Shown here piece after piece: positions 56,541 through 64,000 of a stretch of 64,000 nt of DNA. The translations under genes and the position numbers were made by a program. Under the pieces are notes generated by a model. That model saw only the letters and a list, made by a program, of their open reading frames with translations, had not been told where the DNA came from and searched no databases. Numbering within the stretch: position 1 is the stretch's first letter; each line of letters starts with the position of its first letter. Source of the stretch: Burkholderia vietnamiensis LMG 10929 (GTDB taxonomy: Bacteria; Pseudomonadota; Gammaproteobacteria; Burkholderiales; Burkholderiaceae); the NCBI RefSeq assembly GCF_000959445.1, contig NZ_CP009632.1:496001-560000 (forward strand), given 5' to 3'.

Positions 56541-57356
56541 ATGCGAGAGACGGGCGGCACGCGCAACGATGCGACGCTGTTGATCGGCGAGCTGAAGCTC
56601 GCGGGCCGCCTCGACGCGCGGTTTTTCGCGCTGCTGGAGGCGATCGACAACACGGGTTCGATCAACCGTGCGGCGCGCGTCGCCGGTTACAGCTACAAGG
56701 GCGCGTGGCTGGTGCTCGAGAGCGCGTCGAATCTCGCGAGCCAGCCGTTGTTCACGACGGAGACGGGAGGCAAGGGCGGCGGCGGTACACGGCTTACGCC
56801 GGTTGCACGGGAGTTGCTGTCTGCATGGCGGGTGCTGCAGGTGAGGACCCGACGGTTCCTGCGGGAACAGGAAGCATGGCTGGTTCAATCTCCGGCGCTG
56901 TCCGGACTACTCAGGAGAATCGCAGTGAAAACCACCGCTCGCAATCAGTTTTCGGGAACCATCGCCGCGGTCAGCGATGGACCGGTCACGACCCAGGTGA
57001 CGTTGAAGATATCGGGCGATCAGGAGATCGTTGCGACGATGACCACGGCCGCGGCGAAGCGGCTCGAACTCAAGATAGGGCAGGACGCGATCGCGCTGAT
57101 CAAGTCGTCGGCCGTCGTGCTGGTCGCCGATTTCGCCGGCTACGTGCTGTCCGCGCGCAACCAGTTCAGCGGGACGATTTCGCGGATCGAGCGCGGCGCG
57201 ACGACGTCGCTCGTCGTCGTGACGCTGGCGGGTGGTGTGAACGTGACGTCGAGCGTCACGAACGACGCGGTCGATGCGTTGGGGCTTGTCGTGGGGCAGC
57301 CGGCGACGGCGGTGTTCAAGGCTTATTCGGTGATGGTGGCGGTGGCGGCGGCTTGA
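56541..57356 (+). CDS. modE: ModE, molybdate-responsive regulator
   Basis: A 271-residue regulator: winged helix at about 20-110 (FALLEAIDNTGSINRAARVAGYSYKGAW, GGGTRLTPVARELL) and two Mop domains at about 130-200 and 205-268, each starting ARNQFSGTI. It senses molybdate and typically represses mod genes. Last gene of the mod operon. Confidence 0.94.
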   Translation: MRETGGTRNDATLLIGELKLAGRLDARFFALLEAIDNTGSINRAARVAGYSYKGAWLVLESASNLASQPLFTTETGGKGGGGTRLTPVARELLSAWRVLQVRTRRFLREQEAWLVQSPALSGLLRRIAVKTTARNQFSGTIAAVSDGPVTTQVTLKISGDQEIVATMTTAAAKRLELKIGQDAIALIKSSAVVLVADFAGYVLSARNQFSGTISRIERGATTSLVVVTLAGGVNVTSSVTNDAVDALGLVVGQPATAVFKAYSVMVAVAAA

Positions 57357-57362
57357 GGCGTC

Positions 57363-57968
57363 ATCGTGGTGAAGAGCTCCTTGCCGCCGGTCGTGCGGAT
57401 GCAGGCGATCGCTACGCAACTCACGCTGCCGACCACGGCCTTCGTGATCGAACGGTAGCCGGGCGACCACGCAATACGCTGGTTCACGCCGGGCGCCGAG
57501 CTGAACATCTGCGGTCACGCCACCATCGCGACGATGGGGTATCTGTACGATGTCGAGCAGGTTCGGGCAAGCGGTCCGCTGTGCTTTCATACCCATTGCG
57601 GACCGCTGCATACATACGAAGCCCGCCGCGCTGCCGCCGTGCCTTCACGCGGCGCCGGGTGCGACGATCGACCATTTCGCGGGCGCGGTCGACGACTTTC
57701 TGGTGCTGCTGATTCGGAGGAAACGGTAAGCGGGTTCACGCCCGACTTCGACGCGCTGAAGACCTTCGACTGCCGCGGCCATGTAGTCACGGCGCCCAGC
57801 CGGCGCACCGGCGTCGATTTTGTGTCCCGTTCCTTCTTTCCCGCGCTCGGGGTGAACGAGGCTCAGGTATGCGTGTCGGCCCATTGCAAACTGGCGCCGT
57901 TCTGGCCCGGGCGTCTGGGGCGGCGTCGCTTGTCGGCGCTGCAGGGTCCCCGCGCGGCGGCCGCCTGA
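57363..57968 (+). pseudogene. Degraded PhzF-family epimerase
   Basis: Recognisable PhzF segments occur in order: MQAIATQLTLPTTAFV, IRWFTPGAELNICGHATIA, FHTHCGPLHTY, AGAVDDFLVLL, SEETVSGFTPDFDALKTFDCRGHVVTAPS, FVSRSFFPALGV and SAHCKLAPFW. They are interrupted by an in-frame TAG at 57456 and at least two frame changes (between the FHTHCGPL and DDFLVLL segments, and before SEETV). Clearly inactive. Confidence 0.8.
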
Positions 57969-58071
57969 TCGTTGAGGACGCGGAAGACCGCGTGCGCGTC
58001 GCGGGCACTGCAGTCGTGCGGGCGCGGCTGACCCGATAGAATGGTCAGCCGCCCGCGAGCAAGGACACAAG

Positions 58072-58638
58072 ATGAAGAAAAAGCGCCTGCAGCTGAATGT
58101 CGTCAACGTCGAAGATGTCGAGGCGGTCGATCACATGGAAGGGACGCACTGGGGCGGGTCTTACAAATCACTTACGCCTGTGCTCGACACGGTTCCCGGC
58201 AGAATCGGCGTGAATCTTTCACGCGTGCCGCCCGGCCGCACTGCCTGTCCGTTTCACACCCATGCGCGCGAGGACGAGGTCTTCTTCGTGCTGTCCGGAC
58301 GCGGGGTGTTCCGCTATGGCGATACGCTGCGCGAAATCGGTCCCGGCGATTGCATCTCGTGCCCGGCAAGCAGCGGCATCGGACACCAGCTGGCGAATCC
58401 GTTCGACGAGGATCTGGTCTACCTGGCCATGGGGTTGAACGATCCGCACGAGGTCTGCACCTATCCCGACAGCGGCAAGGTGATGATCCGCAGCCTTAAG
58501 ACGGTTGGCCGGATCGACACGGCGGATTACATGGACGGCGAAGCGAACATGCCGCAGATCTTCGCGATGCACACGACAGCCGGTCCCGCACCGAGGAAGC
58601 GCAAGTCGTCCGGCAGACAGAAAAGCAAAAAGGCCTGA
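58072..58638 (+). CDS. Cupin-domain protein
   Basis: A 188-residue single-domain cupin: FHTHAREDEVFFVLSGRGVFRYGDTLREIGPGD supplies the His/Glu metal ligands, with a second part GHQLANPFDEDLVYLAMG. The C-terminus is Lys-rich. Substrate unknown. It stands alone between pseudogenes. Confidence 0.78.
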   Translation: MKKKRLQLNVVNVEDVEAVDHMEGTHWGGSYKSLTPVLDTVPGRIGVNLSRVPPGRTACPFHTHAREDEVFFVLSGRGVFRYGDTLREIGPGDCISCPASSGIGHQLANPFDEDLVYLAMGLNDPHEVCTYPDSGKVMIRSLKTVGRIDTADYMDGEANMPQIFAMHTTAGPAPRKRKSSGRQKSKKA

Positions 58639-58805
58639 CGAATCGGTGGGGTGGCGGGCGCCGCCGCACAGGGGGGCGCATCCGGGGATATCGGATCCGC
58701 AATACGAAATGAAGGCGTCGTTGAATTTCCGGTGTCGGACCGCACGACGGAGCCTATCCGAATCTTTGTGTGCGAGGCATAAACCGGCGACCAAGGAGCC
58801 ACTTT

Positions 58806-58949
58806 ATGCCACGCAAACGCAAGGAAGAAGTGACGATTGAACCGGGCAAGGGCTTGAACCTGGACCCGGAACTGATCAGACAACTGGTACCCGGAACGCT
58901 GGATCGGGAGACGCTGCCCCAAGCGCCGTTTCACGGGAGTATGCATTGA
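58806..58949 (+). pseudogene. IS256-like transposase N-terminal stub
   Basis: A 47-residue frame, MPRKRKEEVTIEPGKGLNL then DPELIRQLVPGTLDRETL, which looks like the N-terminus of an IS256-family transposase, ending at TGA after an unrelated tail. The rest of the element is absent, so this is a truncated remnant. Family assignment is from memory. The surrounding 58639-59050 holds nothing else except the toxin-antitoxin promoter. Confidence 0.5.
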
Positions 58950-58979
58950 CCGGCGCCGGCTTCGATACTCGCGAATGCC

Positions 58980-59029
58980 CCCGGCAATTTTCCGTACAAT
59001 TTGACGAGCCCGGCAAATTTCCGTACAGT
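58980..59029 (+). promoter_or_regulatory. Toxin-antitoxin promoter overlapped by 19-base direct repeats
   Basis: CCCGGCAAWTTTCCGTACA occurs at 58980-58998 and 59009-59027 (one mismatch, 29-base period). A sigma-70-like promoter TTGACG-N17-TACAGT (59001-59029) overlaps the second copy. AAGGAGG follows at 59036-59042. The repeats are likely the autoregulatory operator. Confidence 0.7.
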
Positions 59030-59050
59030 AGCGCAAGGAGGTAACACCTT

Positions 59051-59320
59051 ATGGCTACTACTCGCTTTGAAGCACGCGTCGAGACCGACGTGCTGGCGGT
59101 GATCCGCCGGGCCGCCGAGATCCAGGGGCGCACGATGTCGGACTTCGTCGTGTCCGCTGCGCGCGAAGCCGCGCAACGCGCCATTTCCGACGCGGACTTG
59201 ATTCGTCTGTCGGTGGCGGATTCGGAGCGCTTCGCCGCGGCGATTCTATCGCCCGCCAAGCCCACGGACGCCTTGCAGCGGGCGCTCGGTCGTCACGACC
59301 AGTTGCTGCGTAATGAATGA
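59051..59320 (+). CDS. DUF1778 antitoxin (TacA-like)
   Basis: An 89-residue ribbon-helix-helix protein: RFEARVETDVLAVIRRAAEIQGRTMSDFVVSAAREAA with RHH pattern, then a toxin-binding C-terminus. It overlaps the GNAT gene by four bases. Neutralises the toxin and represses the operon. Confidence 0.88.
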   Translation: MATTRFEARVETDVLAVIRRAAEIQGRTMSDFVVSAAREAAQRAISDADLIRLSVADSERFAAAILSPAKPTDALQRALGRHDQLLRNE

Positions 59321-59805
59321 CCGGTCCGCAGCTCACGGTGGCCGTGCTCGACGCAGCCCATGATCGAACCGGTTTTGAATGTGGCACGCCGGCGCTTGAC
59401 CGCTACTTGCGCGAAACGGTGACGCAGGAGGTTCGCCGTCGCGTCGCCGCGTGCTTTGTGATGCTTGACGGCAATTTCGTTGCTGGCTATTACACGCTGT
59501 CAGCCGCCAGCGTCGCGTTGGCCGATTTGCCCCATGAGGTAGCGCGCAAGCTGCCGCGCTATCCCGCGATCCCGGCGGTGCGCATGGGGCGACTGGCCGT
59601 TGATCGCCGGTATAGGGGCAGGGGCCTGGGTGCCGCTTTGCTGGTCAATGCGCTCCGGCGCGCGACCAGCTCGGAAATCCCGGCCGTCGCGTTGACCGTC
59701 GACGCGAAGGACGAGGGCGCCGCGGCGTTCTATGGCCACTTCGGCTTCCATCCCCTCACGCACGACCCGTTGGCATTGTTTTTGCCGTTGGCGACGGTCA
59801 AGTAG
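59317..59805 (+). CDS. GNAT-family toxin (TacT-like)
   Basis: A 162-residue acetyltransferase: FECGTPALDRYLRETVTQEVRRRVA, GYYTLSAASVAL, MGRLAVDRRYRGRGLGAALL (acetyl-CoA binding) and FYGHFGFHPL. TacT-type toxins acetylate aminoacyl-tRNA. Coupled to the antitoxin by ATGA. Confidence 0.88.
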   Translation: MTGPQLTVAVLDAAHDRTGFECGTPALDRYLRETVTQEVRRRVAACFVMLDGNFVAGYYTLSAASVALADLPHEVARKLPRYPAIPAVRMGRLAVDRRYRGRGLGAALLVNALRRATSSEIPAVALTVDAKDEGAAAFYGHFGFHPLTHDPLALFLPLATVK

Positions 59806-59989
59806 GGTAGAGCATTGAATCTGCCGCGACGTGAGCTTGTCCAGCTTATTCTCGAGATAAGCGGAGGGCTGACTGGCGCCATATCTACGATCCTCAACGA
59901 AGCACCAGAGTGGGCGATCAGGAACGGTGACGAGTGCATCGATATCGCTCGCCTTGCACGAGTTGCCCGCGCGCATGTTTGACACCCCC

Positions 59990-60500
59990 TGACCGTGGCC
60001 CATCGCACCTCGGCCCTTCCTGGAAGAGGCGTTTGGTAGCTGGTTGGGTCGAATCGCGGCGCGGTATCAGACGAGCGTGGACTTGATCTGGGAATCGGGC
60101 GCAGGCGTAGCGATGCCTAGCCTGACCAAGGCCGGCTGGATCCTCGTTCCCCCCAGTTCCATCCCCAACCCTGAGCCGTCTATCTCGCGTAGCGCGGCTC
60201 AACGACGGCATTCTGAGCATGATCCAGACGCCGCATGCGTGGGTCTTCAGCCGGAAGTACTTGGTGTATTGCTTCAGATGTCTTGTTCTGAACGACGCCG
60301 ATGTCACTGCATCACGGTGGAAGAGGGAGTGGCTCGATCCGTCAGCCGAGTACTGCCGGATGCACCACAGCCTGCTCAAGACTGTTCCGCAATCGATTTT
60401 TGCCAGAGCTCCGAATTTCGATGCCGCGCTGCTGGCGATATCACGTTATCGATGCCCACGCAAAAAGGAACCGTCACGCAGCTTTGGACCTGCGCCTTGT
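59990..60500 (+). pseudogene. TniQ-like transposition protein remnant
   Basis: PFLEEAFGSWLGRIAARYQTS in one frame (about 60010-60065) resembles a TniQ N-terminus. Near 60170 the reading shifts to another frame: LSRVARLNDGILSMIQTP, then zinc-finger-like YCFRCLVLND and EYCRMHHSLL. Frames are broken and no complete gene exists. The rest of 59806-60784 shows nothing recognisable. Confidence 0.5.
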
Positions 60501-60784
60501 TGACGCGCCTTCTTCGATTCTCGCCTGTACACGCTTGCCGGAATCCACCACTGTCGAATCATGTGTCACCTGATAGCGCACAATCATGCCTTCCACAGAA
60601 TAATTTCATTCAGCGCCCGCGCCCTAACGGGCCGGTTCGGCGTCTCCGCAATCCGTCGACGATCTCCTTCACGATCAGCTTCAATGTGTGCGTTGATTCT
60701 ATGCACCAAGGATGGATGCGACTTTCAATAGTGTCAAAGTCTGGTTTACGATAGAGTCGATAGGAATGGCCAATAGATGAGGGG

Positions 60785-61678
60785 ATGCCCGTGCTGCTCC
60801 GTCACATCCGTTACTTCCTTGCAGTGGCAGAACAGCAGAATTTCACGCGCGCTGCCGAGGCACTTCACGTATCGCAGCCGACCTTATCGCAGCAGATCCG
60901 GCAGCTCGAGGACACCTTGGGAACACCGCTGTTCGACCGTTCCGGTAGAACCGTTCACCTGACCGACGCGGGAGAAGCGTGGATGCGTTACGCCAAACTC
61001 GCGCTGCAGGACCTTGACGCAGGGGTGAGGGCGATACACGACGTGGCGGAGCTGAGCAGGGGTAGCCTGCGTTTCGCAGTAACGCCGACCTATACGGCAT
61101 CCTTGGTCGGGCCGCTCGTCGATGAGTTCCATCAGCTGCATCCTGGCATCAGAATCGATATTCGCGAACTCACGCAGGACCAGATGGAGGCGCAGCTTGC
61201 GGACGACAAGCTCGATATCGGTGTGGCATTCCATCCGGCCTTTTCGGCCGACATAGAAAGCCAATCGCTTTTCGAGGAGACACTGAGCTTGGTAGTCGGC
61301 CACAGCCACCCGCGTGCGTCGCGCCGCAAGGCACTCGCGGGGCGTGACTTTGGCAAGGAACCGTTGGTCTTGCTGAACGACACGTTCGCGACGCGCCGGT
61401 TCATCGATGAGCATTTCGCGCGTCACGCGATTCGACCGCTTGTCGCAATCGAAGTGGACACCATCGGTGCAATCGTTGAGATCGTGCGTCGCGGGCAGCT
61501 GGCGACGGTTCTCCCTGATCACATCGCACGCGTGCAAGAGGGCCTGCATCCCGTGCCGCTCGATCCACCTCTGCCGACGCGCACGGCCGCCGTTTTAGAG
61601 CGCAAGGGTGGGTATCGCACCGCAGCAAGCAGGGCGTTCTTAAAGCTGCTCACTGATCGGTTCGGGAAGTCGACCTGA
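60785..61678 (+). CDS. LysR-family regulator, CynR-like
   Basis: A 297-residue LysR protein: winged helix HIRYFLAVAEQQNFTRAAEALHVSQPTLSQQIRQLE and a periplasmic-binding-like effector domain (GSLRFAVTPTYT, DIGVAFHPAF). The sequence style is CynR-like, fitting the nearby cynS remnant. In most species cynR is directly divergent from cynTS, here 1.7-3 kb of other DNA intervenes. Confidence 0.8.
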   Translation: MPVLLRHIRYFLAVAEQQNFTRAAEALHVSQPTLSQQIRQLEDTLGTPLFDRSGRTVHLTDAGEAWMRYAKLALQDLDAGVRAIHDVAELSRGSLRFAVTPTYTASLVGPLVDEFHQLHPGIRIDIRELTQDQMEAQLADDKLDIGVAFHPAFSADIESQSLFEETLSLVVGHSHPRASRRKALAGRDFGKEPLVLLNDTFATRRFIDEHFARHAIRPLVAIEVDTIGAIVEIVRRGQLATVLPDHIARVQEGLHPVPLDPPLPTRTAAVLERKGGYRTAASRAFLKLLTDRFGKST

Positions 61679-62100
61679 CCTTCTCCGACATCGACGGTGT
61701 CGAGTAGTTGAGAGACTTGCATCGGAGCTGATGCAGCGTGAGCGGATTTGCCTACGCCAGCGGTTTTTGCCGAGATCATCGACAGGAAACCCGCTTTTGA
61801 TGACCCGTCGCGGCCTCGGTAACGATCCAACATTTCAGTGGCGAGCGGCCTCGCCGCCGCTGCGTTAGCATGCGCGTCGATCGCGACACCTTCATCGCAG
61901 GGCGCTTAGCCAAACCGTCAACCGCGTGCTTGATGGCTGTAGATTCGGCCGCGTCAGCAAATCCGACGTGGGCTCTGGTTGAAGAATTATTCACCATCGG
62001 ATTCGCCGTGATCGTTGCCGCATTGAGTGCTGCAACTGACGATCCACTGGACAGAGACACATCGAGGCGACTCGCTTCGCCGCAGCCGCTTGGTCTGGCG
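61679..62100. other. Intergenic stretch without recognised gene
   Basis: About 420 bases of mixed composition. Short open frames exist on both strands but none has family features, good codon structure or a Shine-Dalgarno. Probably decayed sequence. Confidence 0.5.
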
Positions 62101-62358
62101 TCACGAGCCGTGGAAGACCGTGTCGTCCAGGCGTTGCAGAGTACCGTCCTGCCCGGCCTTGATCATGTCGTTGATCACCTCGCCGCGGGTCATTGCGCGC
62201 TGAGCTTCCGGCGCTGCATTCCGCTGAATCAACGGCGCAGCAGAGTGGTAACCCGGTGAAGCCGCTTCTGCGGAAGATGCAGCAAGCGCGGTCGTGGTGG
62301 AAGCAGCCAGCGTGAGTGCCGACACGACGTAAGAAATGTGACGGATTCTCTTGTTCAT
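62101..62358 (-). CDS. DUF4148 small exported protein
   Basis: An 85-residue protein with a signal peptide (to about residue 27, TALA), and the DUF4148 ending AMTRGEVINDMIKAGQDGTLQRLDDTVF. Such proteins are frequent in Burkholderia; function unknown. GGAAA lies before the ATG. Confidence 0.75.
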   Translation of the reverse strand: MNKRIRHISYVVSALTLAASTTTALAASSAEAASPGYHSAAPLIQRNAAPEAQRAMTRGEVINDMIKAGQDGTLQRLDDTVFHGS

Positions 62359-62789
62359 GATGTTTCCATTTCCTTGTTTCGATATAAGGTAAGTTTTACT
62401 AATGGTAGTGCTGTCGCGGCTCGAAGACTCTGCTAACAGTGACCATAGATTCAGCTAGCGGGCAAACCAGCGCCGCCGCCGTTAGAAAACCCTGAGACCG
62501 ACGGTCTCCTCGTCTCCGCACGCGATGCGCTCGCGTAACAGACGGGGGATGTCCGTGCGAAGGTTTTGCTATTGCGCCTTCATGTCGGATGTGGTTCACG
62601 AGGCAGCGGATCACTTCCTCAGCTAGGCCTTCGTCGGCCCGAAGTGGCGGAGCCACCAGACGAGATTCGCGCACCACTCGACACAACCAGTAGTACCGGC
62701 GAACTTCAACACACGCCCAACGATCCATTGTGCTTCGCCACGAGATTGTTGGGCGCGAACCTCTCATTGCGGCTCTAACGCGCCGGGCG
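62359..62789. other. Intergenic stretch without recognised gene
   Basis: About 430 bases between the DUF4148 and NTF2-like genes. Open frames on both strands lack recognisable features. Nothing is called here. Confidence 0.5.
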
Positions 62790-63269
62790 TCAAAGTCCCA
62801 ACTCGCTCAGTCCCGGATGATCGTCCGGCCGACGGCCCAAGGGCCAGTGATACTTGCGCTCGGACTCTTTGATCGGCATGTCGTTGATACATGCATAGCG
62901 GTGTTGCATGAGGCCGTCCTCGCCGAACTCCCAGTTCTCGTTGCCGTAGGAGCGGAACCAGTTGCCCGAGTCGTCATGCCATTCGTAGGCGTAGCGCACG
63001 GCAATGCGATTGCCGCCGAATGCCCACAGCTCCTTGATCAGACGATACTCGTGCTCCTTCTTCCATTTGCGCTCGAGAAACGCCTGCGCTTCCGTGCGAT
63101 TGTTCGCGAACTCTGCACGATTGCGCCATTTCGTGTCGAGCGAATAGGCGAGCGCGACCTTAGCGGCGTCGCGCGAATTCCAACCGTCTTCTGCGAGACG
63201 AACTTTCTCGATGGCCGACTCCAGCGTGAACGGCGGAAGCGGCGGACGAACTGCTGCGGATGAGGTCAT
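62790..63269 (-). CDS. NTF2-like DUF1348 protein
   Basis: A 159-residue NTF2-like protein: [52 protein letters not shown], and [32 protein letters not shown] eight bases upstream selects the start. The frame stays open for 47 codons upstream and there encodes a twin-arginine/lipobox leader ([20 protein letters not shown]), possibly a remnant of another gene. Confidence 0.75.
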   Translation of the reverse strand: MTSSAAVRPPLPPFTLESAIEKVRLAEDGWNSRDAAKVALAYSLDTKWRNRAEFANNRTEAQAFLERKWKKEHEYRLIKELWAFGGNRIAVRYAYEWHDDSGNWFRSYGNENWEFGEDGLMQHRYACINDMPIKESERKYHWPLGRRPDDHPGLSELGL

Positions 63270-63414
63270 TTCGGATCTCCTTGTGGGGGACAGCGCGTTG
63301 TTGGTGCTCGACGTGGAGCGCGGCCCCGTCATCGTGCAACCCGAGAGGGCAAGGCCGCCCGAAGCAAGCGCGGCACCGGTGCTTAGTAAGAACTTTCGTC
63401 TTTGCATCATGGGT

Positions 63415-63883
<469 letters not shown>

Positions 63884-63944
63884 GATGTTGCTCCTTGAGA
63901 AAATCAACCTGGTGAGATCGGCAGTCGGTTTGACGAGCCGGGAA

Positions 63945-64000
63945 TCAGAGCGCAGCCACGCACTCGGCGGGCGTCGCGGTGACATCGGGATGCGCGGCGA
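63945..64000 (-). CDS. C-terminal end of a gene upstream of cynS (partial)
   Basis: A minus-strand frame entering from the window edge reads [17 protein letters not shown] and stops at 63945, 61 bases before cynS. In cyn operons a carbonic anhydrase (cynT) precedes cynS, so this may be its end, but too little is visible to be sure. Confidence 0.35.
   Translation of the reverse strand, partial: AAHPDVTATPAECVAAL

Noticed and set aside
60044..60754. 236-codon plus-strand open frame as a gene
   Set aside because: Starts at TTG, changes character midway, and its recognisable TniQ-like parts are split over two frames.
62399..62767. 122-codon minus-strand frame
   Set aside because: No ribosome site, no recognisable features; surrounding sequence looks decayed.

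Overview
The window is GC-rich, densely packed, and rich in four-base ATGA and GTGA gene overlaps. Gene content and protein style (Burkholderia-type DUF4148 protein, aryl-polyene genes, oxygen-sensitive NifA) point to a diazotrophic betaproteobacterium, most likely Burkholderia or Paraburkholderia. This is inferred from content; no database was searched.

Region 1 (1-12142): the distal part of an aryl-polyene/flexirubin-type pigment cluster. It holds a truncated HAL/TAL ammonia-lyase, a thioesterase, a LolA-like carrier, an MMPL exporter, three beta-ketoacyl synthases, a hot-dog dehydratase, a ketoreductase, two paralogous small exported proteins, a methyltransferase and a flavoprotein oxidoreductase. 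Region 2 (12252-15915): an exported rubrerythrin facing a PepSY / cytochrome b561 / response regulator / histidine kinase operon.

Region 3 (about 15990-57356): a contiguous nitrogen-fixation island of about 41 kb. On the minus strand are nifV-cysE-nifW-fixABCX-ferredoxin-TPR and an Isc-like Fe-S operon (iscU-erpA-iscA-hscA-fdx). Then come nifA; a long nifB operon (nifB-fdxN-iscA-like-TPR-LRV-nifZ-nifZ-orf118-nifS-nifT-orf92-DegT-like-SIR2-like-fdx); a minus-strand accessory operon (globin-orf202-ankyrin-orf77-rhodanese/ankyrin-ArsC-like-fmdB) divergent from nifHDK; two unknown genes; nifENX-nafX-like-DUF683-fdxB-nifQ; a second globin and a DUF2325 protein; and modBAC-modE. I read sigma-54 (-24/-12) promoters in front of nifV, iscU, nifB, the accessory operon, nifH, nifE, the second globin and modB. 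NifA-type TGT-N10-ACA sites lie at nifV, nifB, nifH/globin and mod, with a split version at nifE. NifA carries the four-cysteine motif of oxygen-sensitive NifA. Together the island encodes nitrogenase, FeMo-cofactor assembly, Fe-S supply, electron delivery (FixABCX and several ferredoxins), molybdate uptake, and probable O2/NO handling.

Region 4 (57357-64000): a decayed accessory flank with a phzF-like pseudogene, a cupin, an IS256-like transposase stub, a DUF1778/GNAT toxin-antitoxin pair, a TniQ-like remnant, a LysR (CynR-like) regulator, a DUF4148 protein, an NTF2-like protein and a frameshifted cynS.

The most novel material is the globin/ankyrin/rhodanese operon that shares one NifA site with nifH, and the adjacent DegT-like and SIR2-like proteins in the nifB operon, both of which lack the expected catalytic residues.
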